Shown: piece after piece, positions 39,068-48,759 of the stretch
Layout of the letters: every line of letters starts with the position of its first letter
Position numbering within the stretch: position 1 is the first letter of the stretch
DNA from: Polynucleobacter arcticus
GTDB taxonomy: Bacteria > Pseudomonadota > Gammaproteobacteria > Burkholderiales > Burkholderiaceae
Length of the DNA: 64,000 bases
NCBI RefSeq assembly: GCF_013307205.1
Contig: NZ_CP028940.1
Span: forward strand, 186,001-250,000
Reading direction: 5' to 3'
The notes under the pieces: generated by a model
Told to the model about the DNA's origin: nothing
The model's input: the letters and a program-made list of their open reading frames with translations, nothing else
Databases searched by the model: none
Made by a program: the position numbers and the translations under genes

Positions 39068-40354
39068 ATGAGCAATTCAACGAACACCATCCAGCACATG
39101 ATGCAAGACATTGGCCGACGTGCCCGTCAGGCCTCAGGCGCAATGGCGCGGGCATCAAGTAAACAAAAAAATCAGGCTCTGCTACATATTGCTCGGTTAG
39201 TTCGTGAACGCTCCGATGAAATCGTGCGAGTGAATGGTTTAGATGTTGCTCGTGCAAAAACAAATGGTCATGATGCCGCATTTATTGATCGACTCACTAT
39301 GACTCCAAAGACAATTGAGTCTATGGCTTTGGGTTTAGAGCAGATTGTTTCCTTGGAAGATCCCATTGGAAAAATGACGCCATTGCAAAAGCAGGCTTCT
39401 GGTATTGAGCTGGGTCAGATGCGTGTACCACTTGGGGTCATAGGCATCATTTATGAGTCTCGCCCTAATGTGACGATTGATGCAGCGGCGCTTTGTTTAA
39501 AGTCTGGTAATGCAGTGATTCTGCGCGGTGGCTCAGAGGCGATTGATTCCAATACTTTATTGGCGCAGTTGATTCAAGAGGGTTTAGATGCCGCAAATTT
39601 GCCTATGGATGCGGTTCAAGTGGTAACCACTACAGATCGTAGTGCTGTTGGTGAAATGATCACCATGACGGAGTACATCGACGTGATCGTTCCTCGTGGT
39701 GGTAAGAGCTTAATTGCCCGCTTAATGGCAGAAGCGCGCGTACCGATGATTAAGCATCTAGATGGTATTTGTCATACCTATATTGATGCAGAGGCAGATA
39801 TTGCGATGGCGATTACAGTCTGCGATAACGCGAAGACCCAGCGTTATGCACCTTGTAATGCGATGGAAACACTCTTAGTCAACAAAACTATTGCACCTCA
39901 GGTCCTGCCAGCTCTCTGCAAAATTTATCAAGATAAAGGTGTCGAGCTACGTGTGGATGCCCTGACGCGTAGTACCTTGGAGGCAGTGGGATTTCAGGGT
40001 CTAGTAGATGCGACTGAAGAGGATTGGAATACAGAATATTTAGCACCAATCTTGTCCATTAAGACGGTTGCGGATATGGATGAGGCGATGAGCCATATCG
40101 CGCAATACGGTAGCAAACATACGGATGCCATCATTACTAATAATCAAGCGCTGGCTCAGCGCTTTTTGCGTGAGGTAGATAGTGCCAGCGTCATGGTCAA
40201 TGCCAGCACCCGTTTTGCTGATGGCTTTGAGTATGGTCTTGGTGCGGAGATCGGTATCTCGAACGATAAATTACATGCCCGTGGCCCGGTTGGCTTAGAC
40301 GGCCTTACTTCTCTCAAATATATCGTCATGGGTCATGGCGAGATTCGTACTTAA
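39068..40354 (+). CDS. proA: gamma-glutamyl phosphate reductase
   Basis: ProA reduces glutamyl-5-phosphate to the semialdehyde in proline synthesis. The 428-residue aldehyde-dehydrogenase-fold protein has [29 protein letters not shown], the [11 protein letters not shown] loop, and the catalytic cysteine region [19 protein letters not shown]. Length and C-terminus ([16 protein letters not shown]) are standard. It ends the leuS-lptE-holA-proA run. No proB is in this window. Confidence 0.97.
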   Translation: MSNSTNTIQHMMQDIGRRARQASGAMARASSKQKNQALLHIARLVRERSDEIVRVNGLDVARAKTNGHDAAFIDRLTMTPKTIESMALGLEQIVSLEDPIGKMTPLQKQASGIELGQMRVPLGVIGIIYESRPNVTIDAAALCLKSGNAVILRGGSEAIDSNTLLAQLIQEGLDAANLPMDAVQVVTTTDRSAVGEMITMTEYIDVIVPRGGKSLIARLMAEARVPMIKHLDGICHTYIDAEADIAMAITVCDNAKTQRYAPCNAMETLLVNKTIAPQVLPALCKIYQDKGVELRVDALTRSTLEAVGFQGLVDATEEDWNTEYLAPILSIKTVADMDEAMSHIAQYGSKHTDAIITNNQALAQRFLREVDSASVMVNASTRFADGFEYGLGAEIGISNDKLHARGPVGLDGLTSLKYIVMGHGEIRT

Positions 40355-40398
40355 CCAATTGTTTTTATTAAAAATCTACAGAACGGAAATTATTGATC

Positions 40399-40824
40399 AT
40401 GGGTAATGCTTATTTATGGACCAAAACACTTCACATCGTTTTAATTGCCTCTTGGTTCGCAGGCTTGTTTTATCTCCCTCGTATTTTTGTCAACTTAGCA
40501 GATGAAAAAAATCCTGAGGTGTATGCCCGTCTTCTGGGCATGGCTGATCGCCTGTTTCGTTTTATGACTATTTTGGCGATTCCCGCAGTAATACTGGGAT
40601 TCACGCTTTGGTTGCACTTCAAAATCGGCTCTAAAGAAATCTGGATGCATGCCAAAATGTTTTTTGTGATTTTGCTAATTGGCTATCACCATGCTTGCTG
40701 GAGTTTGCTCAAAAAGTTCCGCAAAGGGCTTAATACACGTTCGGGTGTTTGGTATCGTTGGTTTAACGAAGTGCCTGTCGTTCTCCTTTTGGTCATAACT
40801 GCCCTAGTGGTGATTAAGCCTTAA
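40399..40824 (+). CDS. hemJ: HemJ/CopD-type membrane protein, probable protoporphyrinogen oxidase
   Basis: A 141-residue protein with four membrane helices. It matches the HemJ (UPF0093) group, which oxidises protoporphyrinogen IX late in heme synthesis: LWTKTLHIVLIASWFAGLFYLPRIFV with the conserved histidine and arginine, and WMHAKMFFVILLIGYHH. ATG 40399 was chosen over an in-frame TTG six bases earlier. hemL at 42.6 kb is another heme gene in the neighbourhood. Confidence 0.85.
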   Translation: MGNAYLWTKTLHIVLIASWFAGLFYLPRIFVNLADEKNPEVYARLLGMADRLFRFMTILAIPAVILGFTLWLHFKIGSKEIWMHAKMFFVILLIGYHHACWSLLKKFRKGLNTRSGVWYRWFNEVPVVLLLVITALVVIKP

Positions 40825-40879
40825 TGCCGCTCTTTTATTTATTTAGTTTTTATATTCCATTTTTTAGATTGCTAGCCTC

Positions 40880-42346
40880 ATGAGATTTTTTGTTGTTTGT
40901 CCAGGTGGACTAGAAGTGCCCCTGGCACAAGAGTTAGCAAGTATTGCGCAGCGCCCCGACTGCAAAGCATTGGGTACTTGGGTGATTGATCCTACGCCTA
41001 CCAGCCCTACGGGTGGAGTTGGCTTAGCGGCGCCCATTTCTGCCGCGATGGCCCTGAATCTGCACTCTCGGATCGCCAGTCGTGTTTTGCTGCAGATGGC
41101 TGATGCCCCGTATCGCCAAGAAGAGGATTTATATAAGCTAGCGAGTGGCTTGGCTTGGGAAGAGTGGTTTTCTTCTAAACAAACTTTACGTGTTGATGTA
41201 ACAGCCCATCGCTCGCCCTTGAAGAGCTTGAATTTTGCGACCCTGAAGATCAAGGATGCGATCGTCGATCGCTTACGCGATGTCACCGGTGATCGTCCGA
41301 GTATTGATACTGCATTTCCTGATGTACGCGTGCAAGCCCATTTGACGGCAACCCATGTCACCATTTATCTGGATACCTCTGGTGAGGCCTTATTTAAACG
41401 TGGTTGGCGCGATGAAAAAGGTGATGCTCCTCTCAAGGAAAACCTTGCGGCAGGAATCTTGTCAATCACGGGCTGGAAGCCTTCACAAACCTTGTTTGAT
41501 CCGATGTGCGGTAGTGGAACCTTTTTAGTTGAAGCTGCACAAATAGCTTTGGCTATTCCACCTGGAGCGATTCGGGCAGGAATGTATGGCGATGATGCTA
41601 AACCAAGTCGCTTAGCCTATCGCCCATTAGTGACTTCGGCACATGGCTTTGGCTTTCAAAGACTCAAGCCTTTTCATGAAGCGCCTGAGCAAAAGCGTTG
41701 GCTTGCTTTGAAAGAGGCTGCGCAGACTGAGATGATGGAGAAGCGTAAGCAGTTTCCAGATTCACAATCTTTAGGTATTAGTGGCGGTGATATCAACGAA
41801 CGTCTAGTGGCGATGTTTAAGGGTAACTGGCAGCGTGCTCAGTTACCTGGATTGCCGGTAACTCGCCAGATTGATGCTTTAGCTAGTAAGCCTCCTGAGT
41901 GTGCAAAAGATGGTGTGATGTTACTTAATCCCCCTTACGGCGAGCGTTTGGTCATAAAAGGTGGGCGAGGCCAGGATCGATCTACGGATGGCGATGCAGA
42001 GCAGGACTCTTACGATGATGTTGAGGAGCCAGAAGATCGCTATGCATATAACCTCGAAACCGGTCGCCAAAGCGCTAAGCGTTCTAGCCGCGAATCCCTC
42101 AAGAAGTTGCAAGCCCAGGAGGAGCAGGATCCGAAGTTTGTAGAATTCTTAAGGCAATTTGGTCAGCATCTCAAGGATGCCTTTGGTGGCTGGAATATCT
42201 TTGTGCTCACAGCAGATATGGCTTTGCCAGGTCAGTTGCGCATTAAGGAGTCAAAGCGCACACCTTTGTTTAATGGACCGCTAGAATGTCGTCTCTTTAA
42301 GTTTGAGATGCATCAAAAACGCGATGTCACAGTAGATTTAAAATAA
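40880..42346 (+). CDS. rlmL: THUMP-domain 23S rRNA guanine-N2 methyltransferase (RlmL-like)
   Basis: A 488-residue SAM-dependent RNA methyltransferase with an N-terminal ferredoxin-like/THUMP region (1 to about 160) and a catalytic domain with LFDPMCGSGTFLVEAA (SAM site) and the target-base motif LLNPPYGERL. It corresponds to the first half of E. coli RlmL, which makes m2G2445 in 23S rRNA; the RlmK half is absent. Right after NPPYGERL there is an insertion of about 65 mostly acidic and charged residues (DRSTDGDAEQDSYDDVEEPE...). The rubredoxin gene follows after 22 bp. Confidence 0.88.
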   Translation: MRFFVVCPGGLEVPLAQELASIAQRPDCKALGTWVIDPTPTSPTGGVGLAAPISAAMALNLHSRIASRVLLQMADAPYRQEEDLYKLASGLAWEEWFSSKQTLRVDVTAHRSPLKSLNFATLKIKDAIVDRLRDVTGDRPSIDTAFPDVRVQAHLTATHVTIYLDTSGEALFKRGWRDEKGDAPLKENLAAGILSITGWKPSQTLFDPMCGSGTFLVEAAQIALAIPPGAIRAGMYGDDAKPSRLAYRPLVTSAHGFGFQRLKPFHEAPEQKRWLALKEAAQTEMMEKRKQFPDSQSLGISGGDINERLVAMFKGNWQRAQLPGLPVTRQIDALASKPPECAKDGVMLLNPPYGERLVIKGGRGQDRSTDGDAEQDSYDDVEEPEDRYAYNLETGRQSAKRSSRESLKKLQAQEEQDPKFVEFLRQFGQHLKDAFGGWNIFVLTADMALPGQLRIKESKRTPLFNGPLECRLFKFEMHQKRDVTVDLK

Positions 42347-42368
42347 GAAATATCAAAGGAAGACGGTC

Positions 42369-42539
42369 ATGGAATTTAAAACATATATGTGCTTAATTTG
42401 CGGCTGGGTCTATGACGAGGCTGCTGGCTTGCCAGAGGAAGGCATTGCACCAGGAACCTTGTGGAAAGATGTTCCGATCAATTGGACCTGTCCAGAGTGC
42501 GGCGCGCGTAAGGAAGATTTTGAAATGATGGCGATCTAA
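42369..42539 (+). CDS. rubredoxin
   Basis: A 56-residue small iron protein for single-electron transfer. It begins MEFKTYMCLICGWVYDEAAG and carries the two CxxCG knuckles that bind one iron: C8 and C11, C41 and C44 (TCPECGARKEDFE). The AAAGGAAGA ribosome site lies just before the ATG. It sits between the rlmL-like gene and hemL; rubredoxin genes next to hemL are usual in Burkholderiales. Its redox partner is not apparent here. Confidence 0.95.
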   Translation: MEFKTYMCLICGWVYDEAAGLPEEGIAPGTLWKDVPINWTCPECGARKEDFEMMAI

Positions 42540-42602
42540 TCGACCTTATTGATTGAATCACTGAAATACTTTTAGACTAATTAGCGAAAGCAGGGCGGCA
42601 TC

Positions 42603-43895
42603 TTGGGACAAAACGACATTTTATTTGAGCGTGCGCAAAGGACGATTCCTGGTGGCGTGAATTCACCAGTGCGCGCCTTTCGTCAGGTGGGTGGTACACC
42701 CCGTTTTGTTGCTAAAGCCAAAGGCCCTTATTTTTGGGATGTCGAAGGCAAACGCTACATTGACTTAATTATGTCTTGGGGTCCGATGATTGCGGGGCAT
42801 GCCAATCCAGAGGTGGTTGAAGCGGTACAAAAGGCTGCCGAAACTAGCTTTAGTTACGGTGCGCCTACTGAGGGTGAAATTGACTTGGCTGAACGTATTT
42901 GCCAATTGGTCCCCAGTATTGAGCAAGTACGCATGGTCTCTAGCGGTACCGAAGCGACGATGAGTGCTCTGCGTCTTGCGCGTGGTTACACCGGCCGAGA
43001 TTTGATTATTAAATTTGAGGGTTGTTACCACGGGCATGCTGATAGTTTGTTAGTAAAGGCTGGTTCTGGTCTTTTGACCTTTGCAGACTCGACACAAAAC
43101 GCGCCCTCTTCTGGTGGTGTTCCTCATGACTTAGTGAAACATACGCTTGTTTTACCTTACAACGACATCGCTGCTCTTCAAGAAGTATTTCAGAAGCAAG
43201 GTGATCAGGTTGCCGCGGTGATTATTGAGCCATTTGCCGGAAATATGAACCTGATCAAACCGTCAAAAGAATTTTTAACAGCACTGCGTCAGCTTACTAG
43301 CCAACATGGCAGTGTATTAATTTACGATGAAGTGATGACTGGCTTTAGGGTGGCATTGGGTGGTGCGCAATCTCTGCAAGGCATTACTCCTGATCTCACT
43401 TGCCTTGGCAAGGTCATGGGTGGCGGCATGCCGATGGCAGCCTTTGGTGGCAAAAAAGAAATCATGTCTAAGCTGGCACCGCTTGGTAATGTGTATCAAG
43501 CAGGTACCTTATCTGGGAATCCTGTGGCAGTAGCGGCGGGATTAAAGACTTTGGAGATAATTTCTCGAGAGGGTTTCTTCGAATGCCTTACAGGTCAAAC
43601 AGAAAAGCTCATGACAGGCCTCAAGCTTGCTGCAGATGAGGCAGGCGTTCCTTTTGCAGTGGACAGTGTTGGTGGCATGTTTGGGTTTTACTTCGCCAAT
43701 GAAGTTCCAACTTCTTTTGAGGCGGTGACTAAAACGAATATTGAATCGTTTAAGAAATTCTTCCACCTGATGTTAGATCAGGGCGTGTATTTAGCGCCAT
43801 CAGCGTATGAGGCTGGATTTACGTCCATTACGCATGACAACGCTGTTTTAGATGAAATTATGACTGCTGCCCGCCACTCTTTTAAAGCGCTATAA
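42603..43895 (+). CDS. hemL: glutamate-1-semialdehyde 2,1-aminomutase
   Basis: HemL makes 5-aminolevulinate, the first heme precursor in the C5 pathway, using pyridoxal phosphate. The 430-residue protein has [36 protein letters not shown], the cofactor aspartate in [11 protein letters not shown] and the PLP lysine in [17 protein letters not shown]. The start is TTG at 42603 preceded by AGGGCGG; no in-frame ATG fits the conserved N-terminus. It converges with apaH, 23 bp apart. Confidence 0.96.
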   Translation: MGQNDILFERAQRTIPGGVNSPVRAFRQVGGTPRFVAKAKGPYFWDVEGKRYIDLIMSWGPMIAGHANPEVVEAVQKAAETSFSYGAPTEGEIDLAERICQLVPSIEQVRMVSSGTEATMSALRLARGYTGRDLIIKFEGCYHGHADSLLVKAGSGLLTFADSTQNAPSSGGVPHDLVKHTLVLPYNDIAALQEVFQKQGDQVAAVIIEPFAGNMNLIKPSKEFLTALRQLTSQHGSVLIYDEVMTGFRVALGGAQSLQGITPDLTCLGKVMGGGMPMAAFGGKKEIMSKLAPLGNVYQAGTLSGNPVAVAAGLKTLEIISREGFFECLTGQTEKLMTGLKLAADEAGVPFAVDSVGGMFGFYFANEVPTSFEAVTKTNIESFKKFFHLMLDQGVYLAPSAYEAGFTSITHDNAVLDEIMTAARHSFKAL

Positions 43896-43918
43896 GTAAT
43901 AGCAGTAGGCGTAGAGAT

Positions 43919-44758
43919 TTACATTCTAAGTGGATGATCATAGCCATCCACCTGAATAATCTCTAGTCCCTTGCTGGGCTTACCTGATTCTGGAATTTCC
44001 ATCGCAGTCAGTTTCCCGCCCCAGACGCAGCCAGTATCTAGGCCGATGACATTTTGATGTCGAAGTAAACCCAATGTAGACCAATGACCAAAGTAGATCA
44101 GGGTATCTTTGGTTTTTCTCTTGTGGGCCTTGAACCAGGGAACATATCCTTTGGGCCCATTCTCGAAACCTTCTTTACTATTGAATTCCATCGTGCCGGC
44201 AGGCGTACAAAAACGAATGCGAGTGAGTGCGTTCGTAATCACGCGTAGGCGCTCATATCCTTTAAGTGAATTACTCCACTTATTGGGGGTATTGCCATAC
44301 ATATTCGCTAGAAAATGTTTGTAAGATTTTTTGCGAAGCGCTTTTTCTACTTCCTGCGCGCATTCAATTGTTTGCTGAAGATCCCATTGAGGTAAAACAC
44401 CAGCATGTACGGTGAGTACTTTTCCATTGCTAAGCGCCATGGGCCTGTGACGCAACCAGTCAATTAATTCTGCTCTGTCCGGTGCATCCAGAATGGGTCG
44501 TAAGGTATCCAGGCCTTTAGTCATGCGGATGCCAGCATCTATGGCGAGTAAGTGCAGATCATGATTCCCAAGAATACATTCGACGCGTTGATTTTCTTGG
44601 AGTCGCTTGAGATAGCGCAAGGTTCCCAGGGAATCTGGTCCGCGATTGACAAGATCACCCAAAAAAATCATTTTTGACCCAGTAGGCGATTTTTTGATGA
44701 GCGCCTTTAAGGATGGTGCGCACCCTTGAATATCCCCTACGGCATAGATCTTACTCAT
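43919..44758 (-). CDS. apaH: diadenosine tetraphosphatase (symmetrical)
   Basis: ApaH splits Ap4A into two ADP and can remove Np4 caps from RNA. The 279-residue calcineurin-type phosphatase has the metal motifs GDIQGC, FLGDLVNRGPDSLG and LGNHDLHLL, then VHAGVLPQWD and FGHWSTLGL. All metal ligands are present. It lies next to phrB on the same strand, 40 bp downstream. Confidence 0.96.
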   Translation of the reverse strand: MSKIYAVGDIQGCAPSLKALIKKSPTGSKMIFLGDLVNRGPDSLGTLRYLKRLQENQRVECILGNHDLHLLAIDAGIRMTKGLDTLRPILDAPDRAELIDWLRHRPMALSNGKVLTVHAGVLPQWDLQQTIECAQEVEKALRKKSYKHFLANMYGNTPNKWSNSLKGYERLRVITNALTRIRFCTPAGTMEFNSKEGFENGPKGYVPWFKAHKRKTKDTLIYFGHWSTLGLLRHQNVIGLDTGCVWGGKLTAMEIPESGKPSKGLEIIQVDGYDHPLRM

Positions 44759-44798
44759 ACCCTATCTTAAATCGGAATCAACATCACGTATGAAAACT

Positions 44799-46295
44799 TC
44801 AATCAGCTGGAGATTCAGGGTTAGCCTTCTTGACTATGCTGTAGCGAACCAGGGTCTTTTTACGTGCCTCATCATGGTTAACGATCGGTAGAGGGTAGTC
44901 TCGCCCCAAGAGAATACCGGCAGCCTCAAGCTCGATATGACCAGACTCCCAAGGCGCATGGATCGATTTTTTAGAGAGCTGATCTAGCTGCGGCAGATAA
45001 CGTCGAATGAATTTACCCTCAGGATCAAATTTTTGCGATTGGGTAATGGGATTAAAGATTCTGAAATACGGTTGTGCATCACATCCTGAGGAAGAGGCCC
45101 ACTGCCAGCCACCATTATTGGATGAGAGTTCAAAATCATTGAGGTGTTTGGCAAAGTACGCCTCACCCCAACGCCAATCAATTCCTAAATCTTTGGTAAG
45201 AAAGCTGGCAACCACCATACGCAGGCGATTATGCATATAGCCACTTTGATTGAGTTGATGCATAGCGGCATCGACTAATGGATAACCGGTTTTGCCATCA
45301 CACCAGGCCTTAAACAATTTCTGGGCGTGAGCACCACTTTCCCACTTGATATTGTCATAGTCAGGCTTGAATGCTGCTCCTTCAGCCAGTCGTGGATGGT
45401 TAGCGAGAATCATGAAATAAAAATCGCGCCAGATGAGTTCACTTAACCAAATCGTTGCACCCATACTGCCTGCAAGCATGCGGCGGTGGGCTTCGCGCAC
45501 CAAGCCGCGGATGGAGAGCATGCCAAAGCGCAGGTGAGTTGAGAGATAGCTTACGCCCTTGATGGCGGGAAAGTCTCTGCCAATTTGGTATTGATCGATG
45601 CGATGAAGAAACTCCTCCAAAAAATGTTGCCCGCCTTCAGATCCTGGCGGCAGGTAGGTCTCAATTCCAGTTGGAGTAAAGCCCATGGATTCCAGCGAAG
45701 GTAAGGGGGCTTGCAACGCTTTGGGAATCTCCGCTAGCTGATCTTTATTAGGAGTGCATTCATATGCGGCAATATGTTTTTCTTGTAAGGTTTTGAGCCA
45801 ATTATTTTTGTAGGGTGTAAAGATCGAAAAAACCGCATTGGAATTGGTCAGAATCTCTTTCTTCTCAAAAATGACTTGATCCTTGAAGCTCTCCAATTCA
45901 ATGCCCAATTTTTCTAGTGATCTTGCAATGGTGCCATCACGGGCAATTGCTAATGGTTCATAGTCATGATTGACATACACGGTGTTGACACCTAAGATTT
46001 CCGCAATCTTCGGAATACAGGTAGTCGACTTACCAAACTGAGCAATCAATCCACCACCTTGTTTGCGTAATTCTTTATCAATTTGTTGGAGACCTTGCCA
46101 AATAAAGTCGACGCGGCGATCATGGCTAAGCCCGTTTTCGTCTAAACCCTCAGTACGTAGAGGCTCCAGAATGTCAGTATCGAAAATGAAGGCCACCCAG
46201 ACCTGGTCATTATTTGCGAGGGCGTGATGAAGTGCGGCATTGTCATAGAGACGCAGATCGCGGCGGAGCCAAACTAGAGCTTTTTTCATAGCCAC
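44799..46295 (-). CDS. phrB: deoxyribodipyrimidine photolyase (CPD class I)
   Basis: A light-driven repair enzyme for cyclobutane pyrimidine dimers. The N-terminal alpha/beta domain (KKALVWLRRDLRLYDN) binds the antenna chromophore; the C-terminal FAD domain has the conserved WSELIWRDFYFMIL, GKTGYPLVDAAMHQLNQSGYMHNRLRMVV and DFELSSNNGGWQWASSSGCDAQPYFRIFNP segments. Length (498) is slightly above E. coli PhrB (472). An ATG two codons downstream (46289) is an equally good start. The gene is divergent from the YdcF-like gene. Confidence 0.95.
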   Translation of the reverse strand: MAMKKALVWLRRDLRLYDNAALHHALANNDQVWVAFIFDTDILEPLRTEGLDENGLSHDRRVDFIWQGLQQIDKELRKQGGGLIAQFGKSTTCIPKIAEILGVNTVYVNHDYEPLAIARDGTIARSLEKLGIELESFKDQVIFEKKEILTNSNAVFSIFTPYKNNWLKTLQEKHIAAYECTPNKDQLAEIPKALQAPLPSLESMGFTPTGIETYLPPGSEGGQHFLEEFLHRIDQYQIGRDFPAIKGVSYLSTHLRFGMLSIRGLVREAHRRMLAGSMGATIWLSELIWRDFYFMILANHPRLAEGAAFKPDYDNIKWESGAHAQKLFKAWCDGKTGYPLVDAAMHQLNQSGYMHNRLRMVVASFLTKDLGIDWRWGEAYFAKHLNDFELSSNNGGWQWASSSGCDAQPYFRIFNPITQSQKFDPEGKFIRRYLPQLDQLSKKSIHAPWESGHIELEAAGILLGRDYPLPIVNHDEARKKTLVRYSIVKKANPESPAD

Positions 46296-46350
46296 TATAT
46301 TAGGGCTTATTGGCTGATTGCGCTAGGCTTGCAGGTAATATTGGGCTTAT

Positions 46351-47151
46351 ATGGATACCTTATTTTTTATCTTCTCGAAGATGGTGCAATTTTGTATTGA
46401 GCCCCTCAATTGGGTGATTGTCTTTGTAGCATTCAGCCTTTTATTTCTTGGCTTGAAAAAACCCCACTTGTGCAAACGATTTTTGCTTTTAGCCTTAGCA
46501 GATTTGTTGCTAGTTGCTTGGCTACCCACTTCAGAGATCTTCTTGAGGGCGTTCGAGGATGTAGTCCCTAAAGTCAATCTTGCGCAAATGTCAGAAAAAG
46601 ACTTTAGTGGAATCATTATTTTAGGGGGCGCAATTGAGGGTGGTGCAATTGCTCTGGACCGGGGTGAGGTGTCAATTTACTCCTCAGCTGAACGCGTCAC
46701 CAAAGCCTTTGAACTCATTCGAAAATACCCCGAGTTACCGTTTATCTTTAGCGGCTTCTCTGGACGCCTTTCCCCTCAGGGAATGTCCGAGGCAGATGCC
46801 TTTCGGCAGCTCATTGCGGAGCAGGGTTTGCCAGACAAATATGCCCATTATGAAAATCAGTCCCGTAATACGTATGAGAATGTGCTTTATATGAAGCCAA
46901 TGATCTTCGAGCTAGGGACTGGAGATCCACAAAAGCCTTGGCTCATGGTTACTTCGGCTTCCCATATGTATCGATCACTCAAGATATTTCAGAAACAGGG
47001 AATCCAGGTTATTCCCGTTCCCGTGGATTACCAGACGGGTAATCATTTGCGGTGGGATAAATTTGATCTAGAGGATGGCATGCAAAACTGGAACAAGCTC
47101 ATGCATGAGTGTATTGGGCTTGTGGCCTACTGGATTACCGGCAAGATCTGA
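46351..47151 (+). CDS. YdcF/ElyC-family membrane protein (DUF218)
   Basis: A 266-residue protein with two N-terminal membrane helices (about 18-65) and a DUF218 domain: GIIILGGAIEGGAIAL, PFIFSGFSGRLSPQG, EDQSRNTYENV-like ENQSRNTYENVLYMKP, and VTSASHMYRSLKIFQKQGIQVIPVPVDY. The E. coli relative ElyC (YcbC) affects envelope biogenesis and undecaprenyl-carrier use, so an envelope role is likely, but the reaction is unknown. The gene is divergent from phrB and lies just before yqgE. Confidence 0.85.
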   Translation: MDTLFFIFSKMVQFCIEPLNWVIVFVAFSLLFLGLKKPHLCKRFLLLALADLLLVAWLPTSEIFLRAFEDVVPKVNLAQMSEKDFSGIIILGGAIEGGAIALDRGEVSIYSSAERVTKAFELIRKYPELPFIFSGFSGRLSPQGMSEADAFRQLIAEQGLPDKYAHYENQSRNTYENVLYMKPMIFELGTGDPQKPWLMVTSASHMYRSLKIFQKQGIQVIPVPVDYQTGNHLRWDKFDLEDGMQNWNKLMHECIGLVAYWITGKI

Positions 47152-47176
47152 CAATAATTCGGTAAAATAAACCCAC

Positions 47177-47842
47177 ATGAACATGGCTAAAAAAGCCCCT
47201 GTGGGTCAAGTTGCAGCACCCACCCACACTTCCCAGACTTCTGCTGTTGGGTCCTCAATTGCTTATTCTGCCGATCACCTAGCTAATCAGTTCTTAATTG
47301 CTATGCCAGGCATGGTCGACCCCAATTTTGCAGGTACGGTCATCTATCTGTTTGAGCATACTGAGCGTGGTGCCATGGGCCTGGTGGTCAATCGCCCAAC
47401 AGAGGTAGATTTAGCTACCTTGTTTGATAAGGTTGAGCTCAAGCTAGAAATTGCACCATTACTGGATCAGCCCGTCTACTTTGGCGGCCCCGTCCAAATT
47501 GAGCGCGGCTTTGTGTTGCATGAACCAACTACTGAGGTGCTTTACAGCTCCTCCTTGGCTGTACCCGGTGGCCTGACGATGACCACCTCCAAAGATGTGC
47601 TTGAGGCGGTAGCAGCGGGCAATGGGCCGGGCAAGTTTCTGATGACTTTGGGCTATGCAGGTTGGGGTGCTGGGCAGCTAGAAGAGGAATTGACCCTGAA
47701 TGGTTGGATGAATGTCCCTCTATCTCAGCAACAAATGATCGATATTGTTTTTGATACTCCTTCCAGCCAGCGCTATGAGCGAGCGATGAGCCATTTAGGC
47801 TTTGACCCCTCTCATCTATCTGATCAGATGGGGCACGCCTAA
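47177..47842 (+). CDS. yqgE: YqgE/AlgH family protein (UPF0301)
   Basis: A 221-residue protein of the YqgE/AlgH family. The core begins at NQFLIAMPGMVDPNFAGTVIYLFEH and includes GAMGLVVNRPT, PVYFGGPVQIERGFVLHEP and LGYAGWGAGQLEEEL. The biochemical role of this family is not established. The first ~35 residues are a polar extension. Two ATGs (47177 and 47183) are possible. It overlaps or adjoins ruvX, its usual partner in proteobacteria. Confidence 0.93.
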   Translation: MNMAKKAPVGQVAAPTHTSQTSAVGSSIAYSADHLANQFLIAMPGMVDPNFAGTVIYLFEHTERGAMGLVVNRPTEVDLATLFDKVELKLEIAPLLDQPVYFGGPVQIERGFVLHEPTTEVLYSSSLAVPGGLTMTTSKDVLEAVAAGNGPGKFLMTLGYAGWGAGQLEEELTLNGWMNVPLSQQQMIDIVFDTPSSQRYERAMSHLGFDPSHLSDQMGHA

Positions 47843-47843
47843 T

Positions 47844-48254
47844 ATGGGAGCCCCCGAGTTAACAGTAATGGCTTTTGACTATGGCACCCGTCGAATCGGC
47901 GTGGCAGTTGGCAATACACTTACTCAGGCAGGCAGGCCCCTGAAAACCGTCTCCGAGGGATCAGGCGAGGCTTGTTTTAAGGCGATCGAAGCGCTGTTGA
48001 AGGAATGGCAGCCAGACCGTCTAGTAGTAGGTATGCCTTGCCATCCAGACGGCGCTGAGCATGAGATGAGCACAAAAGCACGTCGATTTGGCAATCAGCT
48101 GCACGGCCGGTTTAACTTACCAGTAGATTGGGTAGATGAGCGCTATACATCGGCAGTTTTAGAGAGCGATCCAGAGATGCGAGACAATTTGGATGCACAG
48201 TCTGCAGCCTTAATATTAGAGCAATATTTTCTAGAAAAGAATTGGATTAGTTGA
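47844..48254 (+). CDS. ruvX: RuvX/YqgF Holliday-junction-resolvase-like protein
   Basis: A 136-residue RNase H-fold nuclease implicated in processing the 5' end of pre-16S rRNA and in recombination. Motifs are MAFDYGTRRIGVAVGN, RLVVGMPCHPDG and VDWVDERYTSAVLE, with the acidic catalytic residues D, E and D. The ATG at 47844 is 1 nt after the yqgE stop. A longer frame upstream overlaps yqgE and is not family sequence. pyrR starts 1 nt after its stop. Confidence 0.92.
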   Translation: MGAPELTVMAFDYGTRRIGVAVGNTLTQAGRPLKTVSEGSGEACFKAIEALLKEWQPDRLVVGMPCHPDGAEHEMSTKARRFGNQLHGRFNLPVDWVDERYTSAVLESDPEMRDNLDAQSAALILEQYFLEKNWIS

Positions 48255-48255
48255 A

Positions 48256-48759
48256 ATGAATGCAGAGCAGTCCTACCTAAAATTATTGGAGGCATTGCGC
48301 AAACGCAAAGATGCTGGCGATCTATTTGAGTTAGCCGGTCTTGCAATGGGCGGCGCCTGGATTGCAGAGCGTTTAGCGGCAGACTTAAATTTGCATCACT
48401 ATGGGGTGATCAATGTAGCCTTTCATCGAGATGACTACGCTGAAAAGGGAATGACCGCACTTCGCACCTCTAGTACGATGCCTACGCACCTTCCCTTTGA
48501 GGTCAATGGCGCCCACATTGTTTTGATTGATGATGTGTTGCTGACAGGTCGTACGGTTCGTGCTGCGCTCAATGAGCTGTTTGATTTTGGTAGACCGGCG
48601 CAAGTCGAGCTGATGGTTTTGGCTGATCGTGAAAATCGGGAGTTACCCGTTGCCGCTGATTTTATTGGTGAGCAAGTCAAGATTTCGGATAAGCAAATTT
48701 TAGTTTTGGAAAAAGATGGTGCTGGCAAGTTCAGCTTCCAATTAGAGGAGCGTGAATGA
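48256..48759 (+). CDS. pyrR: PyrR-type bifunctional regulator/uracil phosphoribosyltransferase
   Basis: A 167-residue phosphoribosyltransferase-fold protein with the PRPP motif [20 protein letters not shown]. In Gram-positive bacteria PyrR binds pyr mRNA and attenuates it. In proteobacteria an mRNA-binding role is less established, and I see no attenuator-like structure in front of this gene or pyrB. Genes in this run are nearly contiguous (1-nt gap before it, 4-nt ATGA overlap with pyrB after it). Confidence 0.93.
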   Translation: MNAEQSYLKLLEALRKRKDAGDLFELAGLAMGGAWIAERLAADLNLHHYGVINVAFHRDDYAEKGMTALRTSSTMPTHLPFEVNGAHIVLIDDVLLTGRTVRAALNELFDFGRPAQVELMVLADRENRELPVAADFIGEQVKISDKQILVLEKDGAGKFSFQLEERE

